A DNA stretch of 64,000 nucleotides from Helicobacter typhlonius (GCF_001460635.1 NZ_LN907858.1:1856833-1920832), one strand, 5' to 3'; counted from the stretch's first letter, positions 36,817 to 46,600 are shown. Notes: a model not told the origin generated them from the letters alone. Numbers and translations are program-made.

Positions 36817-38472
36817 GTGCATACAAAAGCACATATAAAGGCATATAAGATTTTTTGCCTTTTTCTTGTCTGTTTATCGCCTCTTTTTGCGTGTGATACA
36901 CCCATTCATATTCGCTCTAATAGTGATGTGCCTCTCAGTAAAATCATCGAGGAAATCGCCACACAATGCCACCTTAATGTTATTTATTTGCAAGAAAATA
37001 CCAAAGCAATGCTTGATAGTAAAAAAAGCGCGATTCATATCAATAATAAGCCATTAAAGAGTGTTTTAAATAGCCTTATACTTGGCAATGATTTCTATTA
37101 TAATTTCGAGCGCGACACGCTTAAAATCGGCTCACTTCTTACAAAAACTTTTGAGATTCACTACATTGCCACCACGCGCGTGGGTTCGAGTAATACCGAC
37201 ATAGTTTTTTCACAAGATAATCAAATGCAAAGTCTCTACAACACGAGCTATAATAGCAACGCTCCGCTTAGTTTTTCAAATTTTGAGCTAGATTCACAGG
37301 CGCATAAAATGGCAATAGGCAAGGCAACAACGAGTAATCCAAGCCTTGGCAAGAGTGGCACGAAAATTTATAGCATTGATGAGATTGACTTTTGGGGGGA
37401 GCTGCATAATGAAATTGCGGGTATCGCGTATGCTCCCGGTGATATGTATCAGCCTAAAAATACCGAACTAAAGGGCAAGACTAAGGATATTATCATCAAC
37501 AAAGCCGCGGGGCTACTCACTATCACCGCTACCCCCTTGCAAATGCGCCGCGTAGAGGCTTATATCCGCAATCTTAACGAAAAGATTCAAAAACAAGTGT
37601 TGATTGATGTGCATATTTTCAATCTCCAGCATAATGACAATCAAACCTATGGTGTGGATTGGAATGAGTTTTATAAGTTGGGGAATCTTGCCACTCTTGC
37701 ACCGAGCGCGGATTCTAATAGCAACGCGAGTATAAATAGTGCGGGTTCAAGCTTTGCGATTAATATTTTCTCACAAGGCGTGAGTATTCAACGCATTGTT
37801 GAGTTTCTTAAAAGCTATGGCAGAGTGCAATCGGTTTCTAATCCCAAAGTGCTCACACTCAATAATCAACCTGCTATCATTAGCGTGGGGAGTGTGCTTC
37901 GATATTCCCAAAACACGACTTATCAAACTACCACGCAAGGCACTTCCATACAAAATAACGCCCAAGCCTACCCCTCTGTGTTTGCTGGAATCCTACTTGA
38001 TGTAACGCCAAGCATTAAGGGTGATAGTATTATTTTAAAAATCAATCCTTCCATTACCAAAACCAAGGATATGTCTGTTGAAAATCAAACCACTGCGCTT
38101 GAAATGCCGCCAAATCTCTCCACGAAGCAGCTCTCTTCGCTCGTGCAGGTGCAAAATGGGGAGCAGATTATATTAGGAGGGCTTATTGATAAGACGCAGG
38201 GGCAAATCACGCGCAAATTGCCAATTTTGGGCGATATTCCACTCTTTAAATATCTCTTTAGCTATAAGAAAAATATCAAAGAGACACAAGAAATGGTGAT
38301 TGTCATTGCTCCGCGCATTGTGGATTTGCAGCCGCCAAGTCTTGAGGAGCAAAAACGTATTGAATCCATTATTGATTTTAGTAAAACATCGCTAGATGAA
38401 GTTTTAATACCAGCGCAAAATGCCAATAACGCGCAAGATTCTATACAGGATTCTACCAATGCACCCCAATGA
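36817..38472 (+). CDS. ctsD: Secretin of a competence/type II-like system
   Basis: Outer-membrane secretin channel, here for DNA uptake by analogy with Campylobacter CtsD or for a pseudopilus. It has 551 residues. A signal ends LSPLFAC, which could be a lipobox (Cys near 26). Residues 30-105 look like an N0/STN domain (PLSKIIEEIATQCHLNVIYL), then an N1-like piece (LLTITATPLQMRRVEAYIRNLNEKIQKQVLID), and the secretin core from about 330: VQSVSNPKVLTLNNQPAIISVG, LVQVQNGEQIILGGLIDK, and LPILGDIPLFKYLFSYK. It is closest in plan to MshL/PilQ. The start is GTG 36817 after GAGGAG. Confidence 0.88.
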   Translation: MHTKAHIKAYKIFCLFLVCLSPLFACDTPIHIRSNSDVPLSKIIEEIATQCHLNVIYLQENTKAMLDSKKSAIHINNKPLKSVLNSLILGNDFYYNFERDTLKIGSLLTKTFEIHYIATTRVGSSNTDIVFSQDNQMQSLYNTSYNSNAPLSFSNFELDSQAHKMAIGKATTSNPSLGKSGTKIYSIDEIDFWGELHNEIAGIAYAPGDMYQPKNTELKGKTKDIIINKAAGLLTITATPLQMRRVEAYIRNLNEKIQKQVLIDVHIFNLQHNDNQTYGVDWNEFYKLGNLATLAPSADSNSNASINSAGSSFAINIFSQGVSIQRIVEFLKSYGRVQSVSNPKVLTLNNQPAIISVGSVLRYSQNTTYQTTTQGTSIQNNAQAYPSVFAGILLDVTPSIKGDSIILKINPSITKTKDMSVENQTTALEMPPNLSTKQLSSLVQVQNGEQIILGGLIDKTQGQITRKLPILGDIPLFKYLFSYKKNIKETQEMVIVIAPRIVDLQPPSLEEQKRIESIIDFSKTSLDEVLIPAQNANNAQDSIQDSTNAPQ

Positions 38473-38541
38473 ATATTTGAGTGAGAATGTGGATTCTATA
38501 CAATCCCCCACCGCAATTCATAATAATCAAAAGGCACAACA

Positions 38542-40062
38542 ATGAGCTTCCCCACAATGAGTTTGCAGAATCTCGCATTGAATGAAGCTTGCCTCAATGC
38601 ACTTACCTATAAATTCATAGAAAAACATCAATGCTTGATTTTTGCAATTAATGAAAATACAAATGAGATTCACATAGCTCTTAGCCCAAATTCAGCACCA
38701 TTAGGGCTTATCCGCGCTCATATTTTGAATCTTTTCCCAAAGGTGCATTTGCATTTTTTCAATGCTTCATCGCAGGATTTTACGATTCAGGCTCATCGTA
38801 TTTATCTTTTTCAGCATTTTAATACCCTAAAAATCGCGCTTATCAAGCAGCACACGAACCAAAATCAAAATGTGGATTCTATGAGTGCAGTGGCGTTATT
38901 GGATTTTATTCTGCTCACTTGCATTGAGCAAAAGGCAAGTGATGTGCATTTTGAATCTTTTATAAAAAATGGAGAGAGTGGGGCGCGTATAAGGGCACGT
39001 ATTGACGGATTGTTGCAAGAGATTTTTCATTTTGAAAGCTATGTATTAGAATCTTTGAGTTCGCGCCTTAAGCTTGAATGTGAGCTTGATATTACTCAAA
39101 CGCGCCAAGCCCAAGATGGGCGATTTAGCAGAATCTTTAATGATGTAGTTTATGATTTTCGCCTCTCGATTTTGCCCTCTTTTGGTGGTGAATCTATTGT
39201 GATTAGAATCCTCTGCAAAAATGCAGAAACCATTACTCTGCAAAGTTTGGGCTTTAAGAGCGCGCATTTAGCACTTATTGCAGAGCAAATAAATGCAAAT
39301 AGTGGCATTGTTTTTCTCACAGGTCCCACAGGCAGCGGTAAATCAACCACGCTTCACGCAATGTTAGAATCCATAAAATCCCCGCAGAAAAAAATTATTA
39401 CCCTAGAAGATCCTATCGAGTATCACACAGAGCTTACCACGCAGGTGCTTATACACGATAAGTATGATTTTGGCTTTAGCAAAGCTTTAAGGGCATTATT
39501 GCGACACGACCCAGATATTTTGATGATTGGTGAGATACGCGACAAGCAAAGTCTAGACATTGCACTAAGGGCTTCCTTAACCGGGCATTTGGTGCTTAGT
39601 ACTTTGCACGCAAATGATTCTCTAAGCGTGGTAGAGCGACTGCTTGATATGGGCGCACAAAGCTATTTACTCGCTTCAAGTGTGCGCCTTGTGATTTCTC
39701 AAAGGCTCGTGCGCACATTATGTGAATCTTGCAAAGTAAGTATTGAATCTCAAGTGGTGTATGATAAACTTTCAACCGCAAACTTGGCGCATTTGTGGGA
39801 AGATATAAAAAATGGTAGTTTTTATGCGCCCAGTGGCTGCGTGCATTGTAATATGCAAGGATTCAGTGGGCGCACATTGTGTGCAGAGGTATTGCCTATC
39901 TCGCCTATGCTTTGTGATTATATTATCTCGCCACACAATAAGGCACATATACTTACAGCCTTAAAAGAGAGAGGATTCAAAACCTTGCTTGAAGAGAGTA
40001 TGGAGCTGCTTAAAAATGGACAAAGTAGCTTTGAAGAAATTTATAGGGTTTGTCATATATGA
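38542..40062 (+). CDS. ctsE: Type II/IV pilus assembly ATPase (GspE/PilB family)
   Basis: Cytoplasmic hexameric ATPase that drives pseudopilus assembly. It has 506 residues. An N-terminal MshEN-like region (1-130) is followed by a core with KASDVHFES (Asp box), Walker A GPTGSGKST at residues 261-269, ITLEDPIEYH, Walker B DILMIGEIRD, and LSTLHANDS (His box). Near residues 397-440 sit two CxxC pairs (CESC, CVHC), the zinc motif of GspE and PilB. It overlaps the next gene by four bases. Confidence 0.93.
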   Translation: MSFPTMSLQNLALNEACLNALTYKFIEKHQCLIFAINENTNEIHIALSPNSAPLGLIRAHILNLFPKVHLHFFNASSQDFTIQAHRIYLFQHFNTLKIALIKQHTNQNQNVDSMSAVALLDFILLTCIEQKASDVHFESFIKNGESGARIRARIDGLLQEIFHFESYVLESLSSRLKLECELDITQTRQAQDGRFSRIFNDVVYDFRLSILPSFGGESIVIRILCKNAETITLQSLGFKSAHLALIAEQINANSGIVFLTGPTGSGKSTTLHAMLESIKSPQKKIITLEDPIEYHTELTTQVLIHDKYDFGFSKALRALLRHDPDILMIGEIRDKQSLDIALRASLTGHLVLSTLHANDSLSVVERLLDMGAQSYLLASSVRLVISQRLVRTLCESCKVSIESQVVYDKLSTANLAHLWEDIKNGSFYAPSGCVHCNMQGFSGRTLCAEVLPISPMLCDYIISPHNKAHILTALKERGFKTLLEESMELLKNGQSSFEEIYRVCHI

Positions 40063-41297
40063 AAAAATTACCACAAAAATACTTAATTAAGGGCATAAAG
40101 GATAATCAAAATGTGCAAATAACGCTCCTTTCGACTTCGTATGAGAATGCAAAAGAGCAGAGTTTGAATAAATACAATATTTATCCTATTGAGATTAAAG
40201 CCCTAAGTGGCTTTGAGTTTTTGCATTTGCAGATGTTGCGCTTTGATAATAAAATTACTTCGCAAGACATCAGTGCACTTTTTTTGCAAATCTCTATTAT
40301 GCTAAGCGCGTCTTTACCTATACTCGAAGTGATTGAGGTTTGTGCAAAAAATACCAAAAAACCTCCGCTTAAACGCGTTTTACTTGAGATTGCTTATCGT
40401 TTGAATCTTGGGCAAAAACTTTCGGTTAGCTTCAAGGAGCATAGCGATATTTTTGGTGATATGGCGTGGAATCTCATAGTTTTGGGTGAGAAAAGCGGGG
40501 AGCTTGGCGAAATCTTTAAAATGCTAAGCAATCACTCCATAAAGGAGCATAAAAACAAAAACAGCATTAAACGCGCCCTTTTTTATCCTTTGCTCGTGCT
40601 TATCAGTATCGTGGGTGCGTTTGTGGGGCTCGTGCTGTTTGTGCTACCTGAATTTTTGGTAATGTTTGAGGAGGTGAATGCAAATCTCCCCATCTATACA
40701 CGTATTCTCATTGCAGTGCAGGATTTTTTTACGCATTTTGGCTTGATTTTTATCGCTCTAGTGCTTATTGCGGGGCTTGTTGTGTATAGATTCTATAAAC
40801 ATTCCCTTGCCTTTAGGCACAAATGCCATAGTATTGCCTTGCGTTTGCCATTTGCGGGGGAGATTATCGAGCTCAATATGTTTTATCAATACACTTTCAC
40901 ACTTTTTTTACAGCTCAAATCCTTCACGCCGCTTGATATAGCCCTGTCCTTGAGTAACAATACCCTATCAAATCTCGCGTTAAAAGCACATTTTGTGCGG
41001 GTTTTAGAATCTGTCAAAAATGGTAAAAGCCTCTCCCTTGCGCTTACACAGGAAAATATCATTGATGAGATTTCTCTCGCACTTATCGCCGCTGGGGAGC
41101 AGAGTGGCAAGCTCCCCGAAATGCTTGAGGTATGCGCGAAACGATTTGAGCAAATTGCACAAGAAAAAATAGACTTCCTTATCTCGCTTATTGAACCACT
41201 CTTAAGCTTGCTTATGGGAGTTTTGCTGCTCTTTTTGGCACTTGGCATTTTTGTGCCTATGTGGGATATGAGCGCAACAGCTATGGGCGGCGTATAG
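40059..41297 (+). CDS. ctsF: Inner-membrane platform protein GspF/PilC family
   Basis: Polytopic protein that the ATPase turns to assemble the pilus. It has 412 residues with ATG 40059, which overlaps the ctsE stop (ATGA). Two T2SSF repeats are present: the first around residues 65-190 (FLQISIMLSASLPILEVIE, LGEKSGELGEIFKMLS) and the second around 265-390 (YTFTLFLQLKSFTPLDIAL, IAAGEQSGKLPEMLEVCA), with three membrane helices. It is the last gene of the plus-strand pilus locus in this window; no pilin or prepilin peptidase is seen. Confidence 0.92.
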   Translation: MKKLPQKYLIKGIKDNQNVQITLLSTSYENAKEQSLNKYNIYPIEIKALSGFEFLHLQMLRFDNKITSQDISALFLQISIMLSASLPILEVIEVCAKNTKKPPLKRVLLEIAYRLNLGQKLSVSFKEHSDIFGDMAWNLIVLGEKSGELGEIFKMLSNHSIKEHKNKNSIKRALFYPLLVLISIVGAFVGLVLFVLPEFLVMFEEVNANLPIYTRILIAVQDFFTHFGLIFIALVLIAGLVVYRFYKHSLAFRHKCHSIALRLPFAGEIIELNMFYQYTFTLFLQLKSFTPLDIALSLSNNTLSNLALKAHFVRVLESVKNGKSLSLALTQENIIDEISLALIAAGEQSGKLPEMLEVCAKRFEQIAQEKIDFLISLIEPLLSLLMGVLLLFLALGIFVPMWDMSATAMGGV

Positions 41298-41397
41298 GTG
41301 GCAAAAATTTGTAGGTAAAGAGATTTAAGGCAAGGGCGGGATAGAAACTAGCCTAGCCAATTAAGATATGTGTTTGGTGGTTAGAATCTTTATTACA

Positions 41398-41610
41398 TTA
41401 TTCTACAATCTTACCATTTTGGTCTTCTATGCTCCAACCATTTTCGTGCGGGATTATATTATAAGTCTGTGCGGTTTGCATATCAAAAACATAGCAGGGC
41501 GAGCTTTCAAGTTGCGCTCTTTGTGGCGGGATTACCTTTAGTCTATCGCGCACTTCTTGCATATCTTCGCACATCGCGCTAAAGCCACACATCATTAATT
41601 TGTAGCGCAT
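41398..41610 (-). CDS. Small conserved hypothetical protein
   Basis: A 70-residue cytoplasmic protein with two Cys near the start (MRYKLMMCGFSAMCEDM), Arg/Lys-rich helix and a terminal beta hairpin (ENGWSIEDQNGKIVE). AGGAG precedes the ATG. It lies 21 bases after tal and is probably the last gene of the dsbC-like/tal series. No family is recognised. Confidence 0.6.
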   Translation of the reverse strand: MRYKLMMCGFSAMCEDMQEVRDRLKVIPPQRAQLESSPCYVFDMQTAQTYNIIPHENGWSIEDQNGKIVE

Positions 41611-41631
41611 ACGATTCTCCTATTTTTAAGC

Positions 41632-42603
41632 TTAGAATGCCCTAAGCATATCCTCAAAACTTTTTTGAAAGGCTACAATTCCCTCATTTAAAAGCCTTTG
41701 TGATAACTCTGCTCTATCTATCCCCGTGCGCGCTATCTCTTGCCAGAATCTTGCTCGTGTGCTCGATTCTAGAAGTGATTTTTGCACCTTGTCTGTGCTT
41801 GTCTTATACGCCATTATGGCATCAAGTGGTGCAGTATTCACACTATGGGGCAAAATAAGCTTATCAATATAATAGCTTTTAACCAAATCATCGCCTTTTA
41901 CGCCTGTGGAGGCAAAAAGTGTGCGGATATGGCTTTGATTAGAATTTTCAATTATCTCATAGCAATCCATTGCATTTATAATTCCCATTTGCGCCCTTAG
42001 ATTCTCACTAAGCATAGCATCTGCCGCCCTATCAAAACGTGAGACAAATACGCTTATCACACCTTGGGGTTTTATAGAGTGAGAATCCGCAAAAGTTTTG
42101 CTTCCCTCCTTCATCGCTTGCGCGCATTCCTTTGCTTGAGCGGGTGTGAAAACCAAAGTTGCATTCACGCTTATGCCCCTTCGCATAATCTCGCTCATTA
42201 CCTCATAGCCGACTTTTGTCGCTGGGACTTTTATCATTACATTTGGCATAGCAATACTTTGTTGCAACCTTATGCCCTCATCTATGCTTTGTTCTGCGTT
42301 ATCGCATAAAAATGGGTCAATCTCAATGCTTACAAAGCCATTTGCGATATTTTGCTCCCATATAGGCATTAGAATCTCCGCCGCTCTTCTAATGTCCGCT
42401 ATGGCAAGGTTTTCATAAATGCTTTTCTTGTCTTTGCCCTTTAATGCTTTTATAGAATCTGTATAGGCAGGGGTTTTGAGGCTTTGGGCAAAAATGCTAG
42501 GATTGCTTGTCGCTCCATTGATAAGCCTCGCATCAATAAGTGCTTTAAACTCATTTTCTAAAAAATCTCTTTGGATAAAATCACACCATAGGCTAAACGA
42601 CAT
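41632..42603 (-). CDS. tal: Transaldolase
   Basis: Moves a three-carbon ketol unit between sugar phosphates in the nonoxidative pentose pathway. It has 323 residues and a TIM-barrel pattern: LINGATSNPSIFAQSL near residue 30, the Schiff-base Lys in NVMIKVPATKVG (near 128-140), then ISVNATLVFTPAQAKECA and ISVFVSRFDRAAD. It fits the longer transaldolase group seen in Helicobacter. It starts at ATG 42603 after AAGGGGG and follows the dsbC-like gene by 24 bases. Confidence 0.93.
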   Translation of the reverse strand: MSFSLWCDFIQRDFLENEFKALIDARLINGATSNPSIFAQSLKTPAYTDSIKALKGKDKKSIYENLAIADIRRAAEILMPIWEQNIANGFVSIEIDPFLCDNAEQSIDEGIRLQQSIAMPNVMIKVPATKVGYEVMSEIMRRGISVNATLVFTPAQAKECAQAMKEGSKTFADSHSIKPQGVISVFVSRFDRAADAMLSENLRAQMGIINAMDCYEIIENSNQSHIRTLFASTGVKGDDLVKSYYIDKLILPHSVNTAPLDAIMAYKTSTDKVQKSLLESSTRARFWQEIARTGIDRAELSQRLLNEGIVAFQKSFEDMLRAF

Positions 42604-42627
42604 AGCCCACCCCCTTATTAAAGTATT

Positions 42628-43362
42628 TTATTTCTTGCTTTCATAGATAAAAGGCACGCTATTGATACCTATATCCGCCACCTTTTTATTGATTTTCATC
42701 GTGTCTTTTACATCGATGTTGAGGTATTTTTGAGGCACTTTGGATTGAGGTTTATAGACTTCTTTAAGCACATCAATTTTTTGCTTATTGTCCTTTACAT
42801 CAAGCAGACGCTCTCGTATTATACTCGCCTTAACAGCAGAATCTTGCCCCAAAAAGCCTACTACAAGCATATAGACATTAGAATCTGCAAGATGCTTATC
42901 GATATTTTGTAGCTCTCTTTGACAAGATGGGCAGTTTGGGTCTGACACGATATAGGTGGATTTTTTCACATTCTTGTTTGGCGAGTTTAGCACGATATAT
43001 TCGTCTTTTGGAATCTGTTTGAAAAACTTTTCAAGCGCAGCATCGCTCGGTCCAGGGTTATTATCTGCGTCTATTTGTTTTAACACAGAGCCAATTGTCC
43101 CTATATCCTCGCTTTTGTTGGCAAAAAACACATTTGACACACCGACAATTATCTTGCCGTCTTTGCTTGCAAAAATAGGCACTTGCATATTCCCCACATC
43201 AATCACCACGAGCTTTATATCAGGGCTAGACTGGAGGTTTTGAACTTTTAGAATCTTTACATTCTGCTTCGTGCTGTTTTTAATCGTTTCTTTGAGTGTG
43301 TCTTCAAAACTTGCAGCAAAACAAATACTCACACACACAAGACATAAAAGTAGCTTTTTCAT
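42628..43362 (-). CDS. DsbC/DsbG-like periplasmic thiol-disulfide protein
   Basis: A 244-residue exported protein with a classic signal peptide ([16 protein letters not shown]). The redox motif CPSC occurs in [15 protein letters not shown] near residue 145, followed by a thioredoxin-like region ending [10 protein letters not shown] with a cis-Pro. An N-terminal dimerisation-like part (residues 20-110) precedes it. DsbC-like isomerase or reductase is the best call; the exact role is open. AAAGGA precedes the ATG. Confidence 0.82.
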   Translation of the reverse strand: MKKLLLCLVCVSICFAASFEDTLKETIKNSTKQNVKILKVQNLQSSPDIKLVVIDVGNMQVPIFASKDGKIIVGVSNVFFANKSEDIGTIGSVLKQIDADNNPGPSDAALEKFFKQIPKDEYIVLNSPNKNVKKSTYIVSDPNCPSCQRELQNIDKHLADSNVYMLVVGFLGQDSAVKASIIRERLLDVKDNKQKIDVLKEVYKPQSKVPQKYLNIDVKDTMKINKKVADIGINSVPFIYESKK

Positions 43363-43438
43363 ATATATCCTTTAGGGTTAAGATAGCCAAATCACGCTAT
43401 TTAAGCGCAGTTTAGCTTCAATTATCGCTTAGGGATTG

Positions 43439-43444
43439 TATAAT
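43439..43444 (+). promoter_or_regulatory. Predicted -10 element for folK
   Basis: TATAAT 29 bases before the folK start in an AT-rich context. No -35 is seen. Confidence 0.5.
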
Positions 43445-43472
43445 GAATTAATAAATACAAAGGTAGCAGGAT

Positions 43473-44156
43473 ATGGAAGAAAAAGAAGCTATGGCGAGTG
43501 AGCACACACATAAACGCATTTTTAGCAGCTTAGGAGATAGGCGCACAAGCGAATCTGCCAAATCTATGTGTGGAGATGCAGATAAAGCAAATAAATATGT
43601 GGGCTGCGTCAATAACCGCAGGGGCGGAGATAGAATCTCGCATAGAAGCGCGTGTATTATCTCCTCTAAACATTATCCATACACAACAGTAAGATTCTAT
43701 AATGCCTCTAGCACTCACCATAAGCAATGGCGCAATGAATTTATACTCTCGCTTGGCTCAAATATGCCAAAGAACAAATGCGATAGCATAGCGATTTTAG
43801 AGCTACTTTTTATACGTTTTAATGCCAATAAACGCATAGAGATTCTAGCCACCTCGCCCATTTGGCGCAATCCTCCTTTTGGATTTAAGGCACAAAATGA
43901 CTTTTATAACGCGATTATGATTTGTGGTAGCAATATGGGGCTTGGCGAGGTGTATCGACTTATTTTTTATAGTGAGCGGTATTTTGGGCGAGGGCGCAAA
44001 AGGACTTTTAAAAATGCCCCGCGCACACTTGATGTTGATTTGGTTTGTTTTAATTCCCTGCGTGTCAAGCTACCACGCCTACAAATTCCACATAGTGGCT
44101 ATTTCGCCCGCCCTTCAATAATGTTGCCTTTGAGTTTTATTAAGAGGTTGCAATAA
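43473..44156 (+). CDS. folK: 7,8-dihydro-6-hydroxymethylpterin pyrophosphokinase FolK, N-extended
   Basis: Transfers pyrophosphate to the pterin in folate synthesis. The HPPK domain begins near residue 88 (FILSLGSNM). ILATSPIWRNPPFGFKAQNDFYNA and GRGRKRTFKNAPRTLDVDLVCFN follow, the latter carrying the metal-binding DVD; HSGYFARPSIMLPL ends it. It is 227 residues against about 160 for most FolK. The first 85 residues are basic, Ser/Cys-rich and not recognised, so the true start may lie further in. Helicobacter FolK proteins are known to vary at the N-terminus. Confidence 0.85.
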   Translation: MEEKEAMASEHTHKRIFSSLGDRRTSESAKSMCGDADKANKYVGCVNNRRGGDRISHRSACIISSKHYPYTTVRFYNASSTHHKQWRNEFILSLGSNMPKNKCDSIAILELLFIRFNANKRIEILATSPIWRNPPFGFKAQNDFYNAIMICGSNMGLGEVYRLIFYSERYFGRGRKRTFKNAPRTLDVDLVCFNSLRVKLPRLQIPHSGYFARPSIMLPLSFIKRLQ

Positions 44157-44312
44157 GATTCTAAAATGCACAAGATTAAAGATTGTGCTAAGGCATACAT
44201 TGACTTCATAGGTTTTAGATTCTAAACCCCAAATATTTTTCCTATTTACCCAAGCTATACAAAAAACATTTATTATTTCGCGCTTTATATCTATTAGGAA
44301 ATAAGGATAACT

Positions 44313-45338
44313 ATGACTTATAAAAATCTCGGCTTTGTATATGGGCTTATCATTCTTGCCGTGATAAGCGCAGTAGCGATGTTTGTCTCCAGCACACTCA
44401 CACCATTTCTCTCACCCCTTATAGTCGGTATCTTGCTTGGCGCGGCACTATCACCTTTTTACCCAAAATTAGAATCTGCCTATAATATCCAAAGTGGCAT
44501 TACTTTTGGGGCAAAAAAGCTCTTGAGGGCTGGGATTATTCTCTATGGCTCATATATCACCTTTGGCGAGATTGCAAAGCTCGGGCTCAATGGTTTTCTC
44601 GTCTCTCTCATCGTTATTGTCGTAGTATTTGTGTGTGCGCTCATTATAGGCAAAATGCTAAAGCTTGATAATGAAATCAGTATGTTGGTTGGCATTGGTA
44701 GTGCGGTGTGTGGCGCGGCAGCGATACTCGCTTTAGAATCCACCCTCAAAACCCACCCAAGTAAAAGCTCTGTGGCACTAGGATTTATTGTGATTTTTGG
44801 CTTATGTGGAATGATACTTTTGCCTATCGTGTATTATAGTGGCTTTTTGCCCTTGAGCGACTATCAATGGGGGATTTTCATCGGCGCAAGTCTGCACGAA
44901 GTCGCAAATGTCGTTGGTGCGGCATCTATCTCACCAGAATCCCAAAATGTGGCTATCATCGTCAAAATGACGCGTGTAGTGCTGCTCGTGCCGCTCTTGC
45001 TTATCATCTCTTATGTCGTGTTTAAAAACGCACAAAAACAACTTGATTTAAGTAATAGTGCAGAATCTTCAAAGCAAAATGCGCTCTATATTCCTTATTT
45101 TGCCTTTGGTTTTCTCATCGTCATAGGGCTTAATTCTTGGATTGACTTTCCGCCTGTGGTCGTAGAATCCACACAATTTGCCTCAAAATTGCTTCTTGTT
45201 TTTGCAATGGTAGCTTTGGGATTGCAGATTGATTGGCAGAAGTTTATCTCATTTGGCGCGAAGACATTTGTCCTTGCATTTATTTTGTTTATTATACTTA
45301 TGCTCGGCACTTACGCCCTTGTTTATTTTATGTTTTAG
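44313..45338 (+). CDS. YeiH/UPF0324-family membrane protein (putative anion exporter)
   Basis: A 341-residue inner-membrane protein with about ten hydrophobic helices. Family marks include FLSPLIVGILLGAALS, GAKKLLRAGIILYGSYITF, VGIGSAVCGAAAILAL and SLHEVANVVGAASIS. The family is often annotated as a sulfate exporter, without much experimental support. AAGGA precedes the ATG. The stop lies 8 bases before a thioredoxin gene, so the two are probably co-transcribed. Confidence 0.85.
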   Translation: MTYKNLGFVYGLIILAVISAVAMFVSSTLTPFLSPLIVGILLGAALSPFYPKLESAYNIQSGITFGAKKLLRAGIILYGSYITFGEIAKLGLNGFLVSLIVIVVVFVCALIIGKMLKLDNEISMLVGIGSAVCGAAAILALESTLKTHPSKSSVALGFIVIFGLCGMILLPIVYYSGFLPLSDYQWGIFIGASLHEVANVVGAASISPESQNVAIIVKMTRVVLLVPLLLIISYVVFKNAQKQLDLSNSAESSKQNALYIPYFAFGFLIVIGLNSWIDFPPVVVESTQFASKLLLVFAMVALGLQIDWQKFISFGAKTFVLAFILFIILMLGTYALVYFMF

Positions 45339-45346
45339 GAGACGAA

Positions 45347-45661
45347 ATGAAAAATTTAGAATCTGCTTCATTTGATACAGAGATTCAAAATGGTTATGTA
45401 ATGGTGGATTTTAGTGCCTCTTGGTGTCCGGACTGCCGCTTTATTGAGCCTATGCTTGAAGCACTTGATAAAGAATTCGAGCAGGTGCGCTTCTATAAAG
45501 TGGGCTTTGATACAGAGTTAAGCCTCAAGGATAGATTTAATATCCGCAAGATTCCTACACTAATGTTCTTTAAAAATGGTGAGGAAGTGGGTGAGCGACT
45601 CATCGAGCCTCGCTCTATTGAATCTATTAGGGATATGCTCAATACATTGATAAAAGCCTAG
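45347..45661 (+). CDS. Thioredoxin-like protein with WCPDC motif
   Basis: A 104-residue cytoplasmic thioredoxin fold. Active site WCPDC at about residues 26-30 (VDFSASWCPDCRFIEPML), cis-Pro in IRKIPTLMFF, then GEEVGERLIEP. CPDC replaces the usual CGPC and is known from the second thioredoxin of H. pylori. ATG 45347 is chosen where the fold begins; a frame further up has no support. It probably shares a transcript with the membrane protein in front. Confidence 0.88.
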   Translation: MKNLESASFDTEIQNGYVMVDFSASWCPDCRFIEPMLEALDKEFEQVRFYKVGFDTELSLKDRFNIRKIPTLMFFKNGEEVGERLIEPRSIESIRDMLNTLIKA

Positions 45662-45747
45662 AATAGTTTTTATGGATTCTAAAATGTATAGAATCTACGC
45701 AAATATTTATCACTCATTTTTTGAATCTGTTGTGGCTCAAAATGTAT

Positions 45748-46518
45748 CTATAGCTTCCCCATAATCTCAAAGATTCTTACAAGGGCGCGTTTGCACCATA
45801 TCGGCAGAATATTATAGAATCTCGCTCCAAAGGCGAGGAAACACGGAAAGGCATAACATTTTTTGCCTTTTCTAATCGCCCTATATATTTTCGCACCCGC
45901 CTTTTTCACACTCATTTGCGGTATCGCAGGGTGGAGATGGTCTGTAAGGGGTGTTTTGATAAATCCGGGGCAAATAGTCGTAATGCGCACCTCTTTTTGG
46001 GATACGCTTAGACTCTCCGCAAGTGCCTTTACAAACTGCTTTGATGCGCTATAACTTGGTGCATTTGGCAGGGCGAGGAGGGCGGCTATGGAGCTTATAA
46101 AGACTAAATGCCCTTTGAAGCCATCAACTTTCTCTTGTTTATTAAAAAATTCTAATGCGTAGAATGTATTATACATCACGCCCATTGCATTTGTGTGGCA
46201 TATCTCAAAATGCCTCTGTATGTTTTCTTTTTCGCCCATTGCGATACCAGCATTCATAATCAGCACATCAAGTCGAGTGGCAAAAATTGCCTCGCACCAC
46301 TGCTTAGATGAAACTTCATCGCTCACATCAAAGCTATGAAGGCGCACCTGTGCATTAGGATTGATAGCCTGTATATCTTTTTGTGTCTGCTCCAGCTGTG
46401 TGGTGTTTCGCCCCGCGATGTGTAGGAGTGTCGCCTCTTTAGCAAAATGCAGGGCTAATTCTCTGCCTATGCCACTACTCGCCCCTGTGATTGCCACGCA
46501 AAAAGATGCAGATTCCAT
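45748..46518 (-). CDS. Short-chain dehydrogenase/reductase
   Basis: A 256-residue SDR with the nucleotide site TGASSGIGRELALHF near residue 9, NAG in LIMNAGIAMG, Ser in VFISSIAALL, and catalytic YSASK. The C-terminus (KCYAFPCFLAFGARFYNILPIWCKRAL) is hydrophobic and may touch the membrane. ATG 46518 follows GAGGAG. The substrate is unknown. It diverges from gap. Confidence 0.85.
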   Translation of the reverse strand: MESASFCVAITGASSGIGRELALHFAKEATLLHIAGRNTTQLEQTQKDIQAINPNAQVRLHSFDVSDEVSSKQWCEAIFATRLDVLIMNAGIAMGEKENIQRHFEICHTNAMGVMYNTFYALEFFNKQEKVDGFKGHLVFISSIAALLALPNAPSYSASKQFVKALAESLSVSQKEVRITTICPGFIKTPLTDHLHPAIPQMSVKKAGAKIYRAIRKGKKCYAFPCFLAFGARFYNILPIWCKRALVRIFEIMGKL

Positions 46519-46594
46519 AATTTCTCCTCTATGCGCCTTGTATTGGCATACTCTAACCAAAGTATGTTAATACAAAACATTTGTAGCAATATGC

Positions 46595-46600
46595 TACAAT
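46595..46600 (+). promoter_or_regulatory. Predicted -10 element for gap
   Basis: TACAAT about 42 bases before the gap start, with AAAGGGG placed for translation. Confidence 0.5.

Noticed and set aside
38459..38545. A 28-codon ORF bridging the stop of ctsD and the start of ctsE
   Set aside because: It has no ribosome site and looks like filler; it could be a coupling ORF, but nothing else supports it.
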